Shown one piece after another: positions 1-9,995 of a stretch of 64,000 bases of DNA (position 1 is the first letter of the stretch; each line of letters opens with the position of its first letter). Under the pieces are notes generated by a model that worked only from the letters and a program-made list of their open reading frames with translations, was not told where the DNA came from and ran no database searches. Location of the stretch: contig NZ_FNGH01000012.1 in assembly GCF_900102875.1 (NCBI RefSeq), positions 96,403-160,402 on the forward strand. Reading direction: 5' to 3'. This DNA is from Franzmannia pantelleriensis. Its GTDB lineage: Bacteria; Pseudomonadota; Gammaproteobacteria; Pseudomonadales; Halomonadaceae. The position numbers and the translations under genes are program-made.

Positions 1-7
1 GATTAGC

Positions 8-1483
8 TCAATGGTCACGGATCATGGCATCGAGATCCTCGGCCAGCGGCTCGAGTACCTGGGTCCAGTTCAGCCAGGGCGTGCTCGAGGTGCCATTGAC
101 CAACGCCGTGAAAACACCCCAGCGGCCGCTGTCGGTGCGAAAATAGCCGCCCACCGAGCGTACCGCGAAGGGCTGGTTGAGGGTCCCGGTCTTGAGCATC
201 ACATTGTTCTGGAAACGCTCGCTCCCGCGGCGAATGAAACGCGACGGACCGTTGGTCGGCGTCTGCATGCTGGCCAGCAAGTGCGGAAACAGCGACGGCC
301 GATGATAGGCATGCTCGAGCAGCGCATTGACCCCCGCCGCCGAGGTGCGGTTGGTGGTGGTCAAGCCGCTACCGCTGTGCAGGGTGACCGGGCCGTGACC
401 GGGAATCGCCGCGGCGTAGGCCTCGAGCGCCTGGGCTGCCTCCTCCAGCGAGGTCTGCGGCGTGGGTACCAGCCCCAGGTTGAGCACATCGGCCATGAAG
501 TTGTTGGAGTAGTTCATGGTACGTAGTACCAGCTCCTGCAGTGGCTTGCCGTCTACCGCCGCCAGCCGGCGAGCGGAACCGTTGGGCTCAACCGTGGAGG
601 TGACATAGGGCACACCGGCGGCATCGCCGGCGACCTCGATGCCGGCCTGGGCAAGCAGCGCCAGCAGTGTCTGAGCGGTCTGGCCCGCCGGGTTGGAGCT
701 GGCCCGGTAGACCTCACGGGGATGGGCGTTGGCGGCGATCTGGCCACGCAGGATCATGGTATCGCCGCCGGCATCGGTGACACGCTCGGCGTTGAGCTCT
801 GTGGCGTTACCTGTGGCCACGGTGGTGACTTGGTTGTTGATGCCGATCACCGGCTCGACGGTATCGCAGCTCACCACCCTGGCCGCGTCACCGACGCTGG
901 CGCCGGGATGTACGTTCATGCACCAGCTGCCGTAATTGACCCCCGCCGAGCTGAGCAGCGCGCTGTAGGTATTGGCCGAACGTTCGACGGTATCGCAGCG
1001 GTCGCGGGTGACGCATGCGACCGGGCCGAAGCGCCACTGGCTAACCACCAGTTGGCCGTTGATGCCGCGAACCCCGCGCTGACGCAGCAGTTGCACCAGT
1101 TTCCACAGCTCCTCGGAGACCAGCGCCGGGTCACCGCCGCCCTCGAAGATCAGATCGCCCTGCAGCACGCCGTCGGCATCGATCTCCGCGCTGCTCTTGA
1201 GCTCGCTGGTAAAACGGTGCTGCGGCCCCCAGCGCTCCAGCGCCGCCGCCGCCAGGTAGATCTTCGACACCGAGGCAGGCGATAGCTGGCGCTGCGGCTC
1301 GATCGCGCCCAACAGTTCACCGCCGCCATCCAGCAGCCGCGCCTCGGCGCTGATCAAGAACCCCTGATCGGTCATGCGTTCGAGATTGGCAAAGCCCGCG
1401 GCCAATCCCGGCAGCGCCAGCAGTAACAGCAACAGCCCCGCCAATGGGGCAATAACCAGCGGGGCAATAACGCGACGCAGCAT
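8..1483 (-). CDS. dacB: D-alanyl-D-alanine carboxypeptidase/endopeptidase (PBP4 type)
   Basis: Periplasmic serine peptidase that trims or cleaves D-Ala cross-links in peptidoglycan (peptidase S13 family). The 491-residue product opens with a hydrophobic signal segment (residues ~5-29). The active-site SxxK is SVSK at residues 71-74, the SxN motif is SNN (within MNYSNNFMAD), and KTG lies in LKTGTL near the C terminus. The length and the large insert between SxxK and SxN fit PBP4. The ATG start has AGGAG 8 nt upstream. It is the last gene of a minus-strand run after the SMR pump, 16 nt away. Family assignment is firm; the physiological substrate preference is inferred from the family. Confidence 0.93.
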   Translation of the reverse strand: MLRRVIAPLVIAPLAGLLLLLLALPGLAAGFANLERMTDQGFLISAEARLLDGGGELLGAIEPQRQLSPASVSKIYLAAAALERWGPQHRFTSELKSSAEIDADGVLQGDLIFEGGGDPALVSEELWKLVQLLRQRGVRGINGQLVVSQWRFGPVACVTRDRCDTVERSANTYSALLSSAGVNYGSWCMNVHPGASVGDAARVVSCDTVEPVIGINNQVTTVATGNATELNAERVTDAGGDTMILRGQIAANAHPREVYRASSNPAGQTAQTLLALLAQAGIEVAGDAAGVPYVTSTVEPNGSARRLAAVDGKPLQELVLRTMNYSNNFMADVLNLGLVPTPQTSLEEAAQALEAYAAAIPGHGPVTLHSGSGLTTTNRTSAAGVNALLEHAYHRPSLFPHLLASMQTPTNGPSRFIRRGSERFQNNVMLKTGTLNQPFAVRSVGGYFRTDSGRWGVFTALVNGTSSTPWLNWTQVLEPLAEDLDAMIRDH

Positions 1484-1499
1484 GCGCGACTCCTGACAT

Positions 1500-1829
1500 T
1501 CAGTGGGCCGAAACCTTGGAAAACACCTGGATCACTACCACTCCGCCGATGATCATGGCCAGCCCCAGCAGTGCCGGCAGGTCGGGCACTTCGCCATACA
1601 GCATGATCCCGATCAGCGTGACCAATACGATGCCGAGCCCGGCCCAAAAGGCATAGGCAACGCCCACCGGCAGGGTACGCAGTACCAGCGTCAGCATGTA
1701 GAACGCCGTAGCATAACCGACCACCACCAGCACACTGGGCCAGAGCCGGGTAAATTCGTTGGACGCCTTGAGGGCGCTGGTAGCAATCACTTCGGCGATG
1801 ATCGCCAGCGCCAGATACAGATAGGTCAT
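1500..1829 (-). CDS. EmrE-like small multidrug resistance (SMR) transporter
   Basis: Four-helix inner-membrane drug/proton antiporter of the SMR family. The conserved membrane glutamate (EmrE Glu14 equivalent) is Glu13 in LAIIAEVIAT. The FTRLWPSV and VAYAFWAGLGIV segments match the EmrE pattern closely, so I place it with EmrE/QacE drug exporters rather than SugE/Gdx guanidinium exporters. The start at 1829 was chosen over an ATG five codons upstream because AGGAG sits 6 nt before it and the protein then begins at the usual SMR N terminus (MTYLYLAL). It lies 16 nt before dacB and is probably cotranscribed. The substrate range cannot be read from sequence. Confidence 0.9.
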   Translation of the reverse strand: MTYLYLALAIIAEVIATSALKASNEFTRLWPSVLVVVGYATAFYMLTLVLRTLPVGVAYAFWAGLGIVLVTLIGIMLYGEVPDLPALLGLAMIIGGVVVIQVFSKVSAH

Positions 1830-1858
1830 GGCCTGCTCCTGCAAATGAACCCGCTAGT

Positions 1859-2602
1859 CTAGCGCTCGACGCCCGGCGTGTCCCGCGGTACCAGGTCAGG
1901 CCGCCAGGCAAGCGACGCCTGCAGACGCCATAGCGTCTGGCCACTGGCGTGGTACTTGCGCTCGAACGGAGTGAGGTAGGCGTGTCCGGGATCGAAAGCC
2001 TCGATCGATGCCGCCACGCCGGTGACCTGACGCAGCGCCAGGCCGAACTCCTCGACATAGATCGCCCAGTTGGAGCGCAGTTCCAACTGTCCTCCCAGCG
2101 CCAGCAGATGCGGCAGCACCGGGTGGCCCTGCCAGCGCAGCTTGAGATGCACCGACTTGGGGTAGGGGTTGGGATACAGCAGGTAGTGGTACGCGGGCTG
2201 CCAGCCGGCGGCCAGCGCCAGCCGCCAGAAGTCGACCAGATCGGCACGTACCAGGTAGGCATTCTCCGGCAGCGGGCCGTGGTCCCGCGATAGGCGATCG
2301 GCGCTGCGGTCGATACCCAACACCGCATGGCCAGGGTGTTGTACGGCGAGATGCCGGGTCGAGAGCCCCACCCCACAGCCGGCATCCAGCACCAGTGGCC
2401 TACCCTGATCGTCCAACCAGGCCTTAGCGGCCTCGAAGGCAATGCGGGTATGCTCGGCGATCGGCTTGCGCCAGGGGTGATCCAGGGCACGCTGCACGCG
2501 GCGCGACAGGTCATCATGAGGGCCGGTCTGGCGGGACAGAATGCGACGGGACTGTAACGGATGGGACATGACGGCAGCAGGGGTGGCGGAATCAGCGGCC
2601 AT
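1859..2602 (-). CDS. TrmB-like SAM-dependent tRNA methyltransferase family protein
   Basis: Class I Rossmann methyltransferase resembling tRNA (guanine-N7) methyltransferase TrmB. The SAM-binding motif is VLDAGCGVGLSTRHLA, followed by a conserved acidic residue in LGIDRSADRL. The TrmB family signature PDPWPKxRHxKRR is replaced by YPNPYPKSVHLKLRW, so it may be a divergent paralogue rather than the housekeeping m7G46 enzyme. The C-terminal TPFERKYHASG resembles TrmB 'T.FE.kf...G'. Several in-frame ATGs exist (2713, 2635, 2602, 2569) and none has a clear Shine-Dalgarno; 2602 is a compromise. It is transcribed divergently from fabY and is first in the run leading to the SMR pump and dacB. Confidence 0.72.
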   Translation of the reverse strand: MAADSATPAAVMSHPLQSRRILSRQTGPHDDLSRRVQRALDHPWRKPIAEHTRIAFEAAKAWLDDQGRPLVLDAGCGVGLSTRHLAVQHPGHAVLGIDRSADRLSRDHGPLPENAYLVRADLVDFWRLALAAGWQPAYHYLLYPNPYPKSVHLKLRWQGHPVLPHLLALGGQLELRSNWAIYVEEFGLALRQVTGVAASIEAFDPGHAYLTPFERKYHASGQTLWRLQASLAWRPDLVPRDTPGVER

Positions 2603-2844
2603 GGTAGCAGCCCGCCGCGCAAAAAAACGGCGCATCCCGGAGGACACGCCAACTACCAACTCGTATGACTCAAACAGCCATCCCATCTTAGCGCCGCAGC
2701 GCACCATTTTCAAACATTTGTTTTAACATCGCGCTGGCGCCCGCTCATGGCGGCGGCATGACGCCACGCCGACCCCGGTGCTATCATCGCGCCATTCGAT
2801 AAAAAACGACTCGTAGACACCCACAGCACAACGAGGAACGCGGC

Positions 2845-4752
2845 TTGTCACAGTTACCGGTGATTGTCGGCATGGGCGGGGTCAACGCCGCCGGCAGAAC
2901 CTCGGGTCATCAGGCCTATCGTCGCACGGTGCTTGCTGCCCTGCACAAGGACGACCAGGAACAGACGCTGCTCGGCCTGGCCGCGATGATGCGCCTGGCG
3001 CAGCCGAGCGAGGACGATACCTGGCAGGACGCCAGCGGCGAGCCGCTGGACGCCGCGGCGCTGGTGGACCGCTACCGCCAACAGGTGCTGGATCACACCC
3101 TGATTCGGCGCATCGAGGATCCGTGCTTCAACGAGGATGGCATTCCGGCCAACCGCCAGGCGCAACTGGCCATTGATGCACCGCTGACCTTTCGCGTGCG
3201 CCGCCGCCAACTGCCTGACGCCCTGCCCGACACCTGGCAGGTACGCGAGCTCGATCGTCATCAGCTCGAGGTCAGCGTCCCCGCCGGCACCCTCGACGTG
3301 ATGCTGCCCGAGCGGCGTTCGGCCCAGGTACGTGCCGCCGGTCAGCTGCCCAGCGGCTTCGAGCCGAGTCGCTTCTACCGCAGCGTGCATCACCCGCGCG
3401 GGCTATCGATGAGCATCTTTGGCGCCTCCGACTGCCTCGGCCAGAGCGGCCTCGACTGGCAGTCACTGCATGACCGCCTCGACCCCGACGACATCGCGGT
3501 GTACGCCGGCAACTCCATCGGCCAGCTCGACGATCAGGGCTGGGGCGGGCTGCTCAAGAGCTACGTATCTGGCAATCGCGCCACCTCCAAGCAGATGCCG
3601 CTGGGCTATGGCCAGATGCCGGCCGACTTTCTCAACGCCTACGTGCTGGGCAGCGTCGGCGCCACCGGCGCGGTGCAGGGGGCCTGTGCGAGCTTTCTCT
3701 ACAATCTGCGCCTGGGCGTCGATGACATTGCCAACGGCCGTCGCCGAGTGGTGATGGTGGGCACCGCCGACGCCCCGATCACCGCCGAGATCATCGAGGG
3801 CTTTCGCACCATGGGCGCGCTGGCTGACGACGACAGCCTCAAGGCACTGGATGCTCTGGCGCTGCTCACCGACGCCGACTATCAGCGCGCCTGCCGGCCA
3901 TTTGCCCGCAACTGCGGTTTCACTATCGCCGAGGCTAGCCAGTTCGTACTGTTGATGGATGACGCCCTGGCGCTGGAGACCGGCGCCCAGATCCTCGGCG
4001 CGGTACCCGGCGTGTTCGTCAACGCCGACGGCTGGAAGCGTTCGATCTCGGCGCCGGGCATCGGCAACTATGTGACCCTGGGCAAGGCGGTGGCACTGGC
4101 CAACGCCATGCTGGGCAAGCAGGCGGTGCGTGAGCGCAGCTTCCTGCACGCCCACGGCACCAGCACGCCCAAGAACCGGGTCACCGAGTCCCACGTGTTC
4201 GACCGCATCGCCGCAGCCAATGGCATCGAGGACTGGCCAGTGGTGGCGGTCAAGGCCTTCGTCGGCCACTCGCAGGGCAGCGCGGCCGGTGACCAACTGG
4301 CCAGCGCGCTGGGCAGCTTTGCCTACGGCTGGCTGCCGGGCATCCCCACCCTGGATGCGGTGGCCGACGACGTTCATGCCGAACGGCTGCGTTTCTCGCG
4401 TGAACCCCAGGCCTTCGAGGCCGACGCCTGCTTCGTCAATGCCAAGGGCTTCGGCGGCAACAACGCCACCGGCCTGGTGCTGTCGCCGGCCGCCACCGAG
4501 CGGCTGCTGATCAAGCGCCACGGCGCCAGTGCCGTGGATGCATGGCGCACCCGCCGCGAAGCCACCCTGGCGATCAGCGCCACCTACGAGCGGCTCGCTG
4601 ATCGCGGTCATTTCCGGGCGCTGTACCGTTTCGGTGAGGGCGTGCTGGAGGGGCCGGAGCTGACCATCAGCGCGGCGCAGATCGAGATCCCCGGCTATGC
4701 GCAGCCGGTGTCGCTGGACGTCGACAACCCCTACGGCTCGCTCGACGACTGA
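2845..4752 (+). CDS. fabY: Beta-ketoacyl-ACP synthase FabY
   Basis: A ~635-residue ketoacyl synthase matching Pseudomonas FabY (PA5174), which can start fatty acid synthesis by condensing acetyl-CoA with malonyl-ACP. The N terminus SQLPVIVGMGGVNAAGR is typical of this long KAS class. The nucleophile is the Cys in VQGACASFLYN (about residue 281), and the two catalytic histidines lie in LHAHGTSTPKN and AFVGHSQGSAAG. The reading frame opens with TTG, preceded by GAGG about 9 nt upstream; I saw no in-frame ATG close to the conserved N terminus. It is followed 38 nt later by coaD, placing lipid initiation beside CoA synthesis. A role replacing FabH is known for the Pseudomonas protein and inferred here. 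Confidence 0.88.
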   Translation: MSQLPVIVGMGGVNAAGRTSGHQAYRRTVLAALHKDDQEQTLLGLAAMMRLAQPSEDDTWQDASGEPLDAAALVDRYRQQVLDHTLIRRIEDPCFNEDGIPANRQAQLAIDAPLTFRVRRRQLPDALPDTWQVRELDRHQLEVSVPAGTLDVMLPERRSAQVRAAGQLPSGFEPSRFYRSVHHPRGLSMSIFGASDCLGQSGLDWQSLHDRLDPDDIAVYAGNSIGQLDDQGWGGLLKSYVSGNRATSKQMPLGYGQMPADFLNAYVLGSVGATGAVQGACASFLYNLRLGVDDIANGRRRVVMVGTADAPITAEIIEGFRTMGALADDDSLKALDALALLTDADYQRACRPFARNCGFTIAEASQFVLLMDDALALETGAQILGAVPGVFVNADGWKRSISAPGIGNYVTLGKAVALANAMLGKQAVRERSFLHAHGTSTPKNRVTESHVFDRIAAANGIEDWPVVAVKAFVGHSQGSAAGDQLASALGSFAYGWLPGIPTLDAVADDVHAERLRFSREPQAFEADACFVNAKGFGGNNATGLVLSPAATERLLIKRHGASAVDAWRTRREATLAISATYERLADRGHFRALYRFGEGVLEGPELTISAAQIEIPGYAQPVSLDVDNPYGSLDD

Positions 4753-4775
4753 GCGCCATCCATTCACTCGTTTAG

Positions 4776-5563
<788 letters not shown>

Positions 5564-5600
5564 GTCGTCAGGCAGCTCGCCCTCCGCCGCAAGGACGCCG

Positions 5601-6938
5601 ATGAGCTCCTCCTCAACGACCAGCCCCGACCGCCGCATCTGGCTGCTGGCCTGGCCGATCATTCTCTCCAATATCACCGTGCCGCTGCTGGGCCTGGTGG
5701 ATACCGCCGTTGTCGGCCACCTTCCCGACTCGCGCTACCTGGCCGCGGTGACCCTCGGTGCGACCCTGTTCAGCTTTCTCTACTGGGGCTTCGGCTTCCT
5801 GCGCATGGGCACCACCGGCCTGACCTCCCAGGCGGTGGGCCGCGAGAACGACAGCGAGGTGCGCAACCTGCTGGGCCAATCGCTGCTGATGGCCGGCGGC
5901 ATCGGCGTGGCGCTGATCGTGCTGTCGACGCCGCTGATCGAACTCGGCCTGTGGCTGCTCGACGGCAGCGAGGTGGCTACCGAGCTGGCCCGGGAGTACG
6001 CCCAGATCCGCATTCTTTCGGCGCCGGCGGTGCTCGCCAACTACGCCATCCTAGGCTGGTTCCTGGGCCAGCAGAATGCCCGGGTAACGCTGGCTATCCT
6101 GGTGTTGACCAACAGTGTCAATATCGTGCTCGACCTGCTGTTCGTGGTCGGCCTGGGCATGACCAGCGACGGCGTGGCCTGGGCCACGGTGATCGCCGAC
6201 TACACTGCGCTGGCCTTCGGCGGCTGGCTAGTGCTGCGCCAGCTGCGCCTGCTGGATGGGCGTTTCCTGCGCCAGCGGCTGCTGGTGCTCTCCGCCTACG
6301 CCGAGCTGTTCCAGGTCAATAGCCACCTGTTCGTGCGCACCCTGGGGCTGCTGTTCGCGATGGCCTTCTTTACCGCCCAGGGTGCCAGTCAAGGCGATAC
6401 CGTGCTCGCCGCCAACGCCGTGCTGCTACAGTTCATCATGCTCACCTCCTACGCTCTGGACGGCTTCGCCCACGCCGCCGAGGCGCTGGTCGGCCGCTCG
6501 GTGGGGCGCCGCCGCTGGGACGAGTTCGGCGCGGCAGTGCGCGCCGCGGCACGCTTCTCGCTGATCGCCGCCGGTACTGCGTCACTGGCGTTCCTGTTAG
6601 GCGGGCAAGCACTGATCGCGCTGCTCACCGACCTCCCCGAGGTACGTGCCACGGCGGCCCAATACCTGCCGTGGATGATCTTCATGCCGCTGCTGGCGGT
6701 GTGGAGCTATCTGCTCGACGGCGTGTTCATCGGCGCTACCGCAACGCGTGAAATGCGCAACAGCATCTTCATTGCCCTGGCCGCCTACCTGCCGCTCTGG
6801 TGGCTGACCCAGGGGCTCGGCAACCACGGCCTGTGGCTGGCTTTCACCGCCTTCACCCTGGTGCGCTCGGCGATGCTTGGCGGCTACTACCTGCACTACC
6901 GTCGTCAGCGTTGGAGACCCAGCGTTGACCCGGCCTGA
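5601..6938 (+). CDS. MATE family efflux transporter (DinF branch)
   Basis: Polytopic inner-membrane protein of 445 residues with about 12 hydrophobic segments arranged as two MATE repeats. The opening PIILSNITVPLLGLVDTAVVGHL is the usual first-repeat signature (helix 1 with the conserved Asp), and YALDGFAHAAEALVGRSVG marks the start of the second repeat, as in DinF-type proteins. These transporters export cationic drugs or metabolites using Na+ or H+; the substrate here is unknown. AAGGA lies 7 nt upstream of the ATG, and the gene follows the ferredoxin closely. Confidence 0.9.
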   Translation: MSSSSTTSPDRRIWLLAWPIILSNITVPLLGLVDTAVVGHLPDSRYLAAVTLGATLFSFLYWGFGFLRMGTTGLTSQAVGRENDSEVRNLLGQSLLMAGGIGVALIVLSTPLIELGLWLLDGSEVATELAREYAQIRILSAPAVLANYAILGWFLGQQNARVTLAILVLTNSVNIVLDLLFVVGLGMTSDGVAWATVIADYTALAFGGWLVLRQLRLLDGRFLRQRLLVLSAYAELFQVNSHLFVRTLGLLFAMAFFTAQGASQGDTVLAANAVLLQFIMLTSYALDGFAHAAEALVGRSVGRRRWDEFGAAVRAAARFSLIAAGTASLAFLLGGQALIALLTDLPEVRATAAQYLPWMIFMPLLAVWSYLLDGVFIGATATREMRNSIFIALAAYLPLWWLTQGLGNHGLWLAFTAFTLVRSAMLGGYYLHYRRQRWRPSVDPA

Positions 6939-7001
6939 GCGGTCAAGTCAGGCTGAATACGCTAATTTGGATCCACCTAAACCAATAAAAGCGAACCTGC
7001 C

Positions 7002-8312
7002 ATGCTCAAGTTCCTGTCACGCCCTGCCGTCAGGCTAGTGGAGCGCTACCTTCCCGACCCCTACATCTTCGTGCTGCTACTGACCCTGATCGCCGCCACC
7101 GCCGCGGTCGCCGTGGAGCGCCAGACGCCGCTGGCGGTGATGCGCTTCTGGGGCGACGGCTTCTGGGGGTTGCTGGAATTCTCGATGCAGATGCTGCTGG
7201 TGCTGGTCACCGGCTTTATGCTGGCCAGCTCGCCGCCGGTCAAGCGGCTGCTCGAGCGGCTGGCCGGCAAGGCCAAGAATGCCGGCGGTGCGATCCTGCT
7301 AGTCACCGTGGTGTCGCTGGCCGCCAGCTGGATCAACTGGGGCTTCGGGCTGGTTGTCGGGGCACTGTTCGCCAAGGAGCTGGCACGCCAGATTCGCGTC
7401 GACTACCGGTTGCTGATCGCCAGCGCCTACTCGGGCTTCGTCGTCTGGCATGGCGGCCTGGCCGGCTCGATCCCTCTGACCATCGCCACCGACGGGCACT
7501 TCAGCGTCGAGCAGATCGGCGTAGTCGGCACCGGCAGTACCATCTTCTCGCTCTTCAACCTGGCGATCGTGGCGTGCCTGTTCGTGGCCGTGCCGCTGGT
7601 CAACCGCATGATGCTGCCCGACGACAAGGACAGCGTCTACGTCGACGCCGCCCAGCTCGACGATACGCCACCGGCACGCAGCCGCATCACGCGACCCGCC
7701 GAGCGCCTCGAGAACAGCCAGGCACTGGCCTGGCTGGTGGGTATCCCCGGGCTGATCTTCCTCGCCGACCACTTCCTGCTGCGTGGCGGTAGCCTCAACC
7801 TGAATATCGTCAACTTCCTGTTTCTGTTCCTGGCCATCGTTCTGCACCGCACACCGCGGCGCCTGCTCGACTGCCTGCACGAGGCGATCAAGGGCGGCGC
7901 CGGCATCGTCATCCAGTTCCCCTTCTACGCCGGGATCATGGCGATCATGGTCGAATCGGGCCTGGCCCAGAGCATGTCTGAGGGGCTGGTGTCGTTCGCC
8001 ACCGAGACCTCGCTGCCGTTCTGGTCGTTCATCAGCGCCGGCATCGTCAACCTGTTCGTGCCCTCCGGCGGTGGCCAGTGGGCGGTCCAGGCGCCGGTAA
8101 TGCTGCCTGCCGCCGAGGCGCTGGGCGCCGATGTCTCACGTATCGCCATGGCGGTGGCCTGGGGCGATGCCTGGACCAACCTGCTGCAGCCGTTCTGGGC
8201 GCTGCCGGTGCTGGCCATCGCCGGCCTCAAGGCCAAGGACATCATGGGCTTCTGCCTGATCCAGCTGTTCGTCACCGGGGCGATCATCTCGGTGGGGCTT
8301 ACCTGGTTCTAA
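7002..8312 (+). CDS. AtoE-type short-chain fatty acid transporter
   Basis: Inner-membrane permease of 436 residues, AtoE/TIGR00366 type, expected to import short-chain fatty acids such as acetoacetate or butyrate. Family landmarks include VERYLPDPYIFVLLLTLI near the N terminus, ASWINWGFGLVVGALFAKE, SGFVVWHGGLAGSIPLT and the highly conserved NLFVPSGGGQWAVQAPV. No ato catabolic genes lie beside it, so the link to acetoacetate is only by family. It is followed by an 11-bp hairpin shared with the convergent ridA cluster. Confidence 0.88.
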   Translation: MLKFLSRPAVRLVERYLPDPYIFVLLLTLIAATAAVAVERQTPLAVMRFWGDGFWGLLEFSMQMLLVLVTGFMLASSPPVKRLLERLAGKAKNAGGAILLVTVVSLAASWINWGFGLVVGALFAKELARQIRVDYRLLIASAYSGFVVWHGGLAGSIPLTIATDGHFSVEQIGVVGTGSTIFSLFNLAIVACLFVAVPLVNRMMLPDDKDSVYVDAAQLDDTPPARSRITRPAERLENSQALAWLVGIPGLIFLADHFLLRGGSLNLNIVNFLFLFLAIVLHRTPRRLLDCLHEAIKGGAGIVIQFPFYAGIMAIMVESGLAQSMSEGLVSFATETSLPFWSFISAGIVNLFVPSGGGQWAVQAPVMLPAAEALGADVSRIAMAVAWGDAWTNLLQPFWALPVLAIAGLKAKDIMGFCLIQLFVTGAIISVGLTWF

Positions 8313-8378
8313 TACTGTCGCGCGCATATTTGCGCTTACTAAGCAGCGCCTTGAAACGTCTCATGTTTCTTAGGCACT

Positions 8379-8409
8379 CCCATCACCTCACTCAGCGCGA
8401 GGTGATGGG
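8379..8409. terminator. Hairpin between convergent atoE-type gene and ridA cluster
   Basis: Perfect 11-bp inverted repeat (CCCATCACCTC ... GAGGTGATGGG) with a 9-nt loop, located between the two convergent stop codons. There is no long U tract on either side, so it may act as a weak bidirectional terminator or as a 3'-end stabilising hairpin. Confidence 0.6.
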
Positions 8410-8431
8410 TTAATGCCAAAGCATCCAACCG

Positions 8432-8776
8432 CTACTTGGCGGCGGTGACCACCAGCTCCAGCAGTACGTTATCGCCTAGGTCGGCGACCCCCAAAGTCGC
8501 CCTGGCAGGCAGGTGTTCTGGATCAAACCACTGAGTCCAGACGTCATTCATCCCTTTCTTCAAAGACAGGTCAGCTACGTAAGCCGTGGCCGACACGATG
8601 CATTCCTTGTTGGTTCCGGCTTCAGCGAGATAGCTCTCCAGTTTGTCCAACACCTGCTGGGTCTGGCCTGCCATGTCCATGCTGAGATCATCAGCGATGA
8701 TGCCACCGAAGAACACAAAGCCATTGGCCGCAACGGCACGGTGCATGATGGGGGTACGGATACTGCGTTCGATCAT
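8432..8776 (-). CDS. RidA family reactive imine/enamine deaminase
   Basis: Small YjgF/YER057c/UK114-family protein (about 114 residues) that hydrolyses reactive enamine/imine intermediates to keto acids. The conserved Arg and Glu of the active site fall in LPARATLGVADL and LLELVVTA. The start at 8776 has AGGAG 8 nt upstream and gives a normal RidA length; an upstream in-frame ATG at 8869 would add an unlikely Cys/His-rich tail. It is the last gene of the minus-strand oxidase/transporter cluster, where flavin oxidases would release exactly the imino acids that RidA removes. Confidence 0.9.
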   Translation of the reverse strand: MIERSIRTPIMHRAVAANGFVFFGGIIADDLSMDMAGQTQQVLDKLESYLAEAGTNKECIVSATAYVADLSLKKGMNDVWTQWFDPEHLPARATLGVADLGDNVLLELVVTAAK

Positions 8777-8873
8777 GTGATCAACTCCTGTGATTGCCTG
8801 TCTACAGGCGTGGTGTCGCTCTTTTCGGCATGCCGAAAGGAGAGCAAGATGGGGCATGTGGCAAATCAACGCA

Positions 8874-9995
8874 TCAGTCTGCGGAGCGATAGCCCTGAAA
8901 GCGCGTGATGGAAAATGGCTGGATCGGGTAGGCCGGCTGCCGCCCCATAGCCAGGTCGGCGACGATCTCCCCGGAGATGGGACTTAATTGAAAACCGTGA
9001 GCCGAGAAGCCGAAGGCATGAATTACGTTCTCGAATGTACTGCTCGGACTCAATACTGGGATCTGGTCCGGCATGACAGCTTCTATCCCTGCCCAGGTGC
9101 GGACAATGCGCGCCTCATGCATGAAGGGGAACAGGCTCAATACGGTGTCGGCATTGTCCGCCAGTCCTCCCAGACAGGTCTCGGCAACCTGGCGTCGCGA
9201 ATCGACTTCTCCCCGGACGCCTCCGCCGATCAGCACGGTGCCGTTTTCAAACTGCTTGAAGGAGAGAGGCCTGGATGTTGCTCCAATAACCGGGCCGAGA
9301 AATGGCTTCAGTCGCTCAGTAATCATCAGCATCGGCGCCTCGGCGGCGAGAGGTACCGGCTCGTCCAGCCACTCGCAAAGCGTACCGGCCCAAGCACCCG
9401 CGCAGTTGATGAGGATGTCGGCAGAGAAACGCTGGCGTCCCGCCTGAACCCTCCAGCCGCTGCCATGGGCTTCCAGGCCGGTGACAGCCACGCCTTCGAC
9501 GAAACTCACACCCTGCCGTTGCGCCTGGCGTCGCCATGCTGTCACCGTACGATAGGGATTGGCATAACCATCACCATCGCAGGCAAGTCCGCCTGGGCAA
9601 TGGGGAGACAGAGCCGGCACGCGCTGACGTAGCTCGTCGCGAGTAATGAGATACTCGTGGTCGAATCCCAGAGCACGAACCTGCCGCTCACGCTCGGCCA
9701 GCGTCTCCAGATCGGCGCCATTCTCGGCAACCTTGATCTGCCCCACCGGGCGAAAATCACAGTCGTCACCGACCACCTCGGCCATGCGCTGCCAGCGTTC
9801 CCAAGCCGCCATGGCCAAGGGGATCTCCGCAGGATCCCTGCCTAACCGTCGCACACCACCGGCATTAACGCCCGAGGCGTGCCGACCGGCATACTCCTTG
9901 TCGATCACCGTGACTCGATGGCCCTGGGCACTGAGGTGGACAGCGGCACTACAACCATGGAGACCTGCCCCGACGATGACGATCCGGGCACTCAT
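8874..9995 (-). CDS. FAD-dependent amino/imino acid oxidase (DAO family)
   Basis: Flavoprotein of 373 residues in the D-amino acid oxidase/glycine oxidase superfamily. The FAD dinucleotide-binding motif is IVIVGAGLHGCSAAVHL at the N terminus, with the usual acidic end of strand 2 (VTVIDKEYAG). The C-terminal FGFSAHGFQLSPISGEIVADL is the conserved second FAD contact. Its start codon overlaps the stop of the upstream alpha subunit gene by 4 nt (ATGA), with GAGGAT 9 nt upstream. It is distinct from the second DAO protein in the same operon, so the cluster encodes two such oxidases. The substrate is not determinable. Confidence 0.85.
   Translation of the reverse strand: MSARIVIVGAGLHGCSAAVHLSAQGHRVTVIDKEYAGRHASGVNAGGVRRLGRDPAEIPLAMAAWERWQRMAEVVGDDCDFRPVGQIKVAENGADLETLAERERQVRALGFDHEYLITRDELRQRVPALSPHCPGGLACDGDGYANPYRTVTAWRRQAQRQGVSFVEGVAVTGLEAHGSGWRVQAGRQRFSADILINCAGAWAGTLCEWLDEPVPLAAEAPMLMITERLKPFLGPVIGATSRPLSFKQFENGTVLIGGGVRGEVDSRRQVAETCLGGLADNADTVLSLFPFMHEARIVRTWAGIEAVMPDQIPVLSPSSTFENVIHAFGFSAHGFQLSPISGEIVADLAMGRQPAYPIQPFSITRFQGYRSAD

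Noticed and set aside
3463..4767. A 434-codon minus-strand frame opposite fabY
   Set aside because: Contradicted by the clear ketoacyl synthase motifs on the plus strand; no plausible domains.
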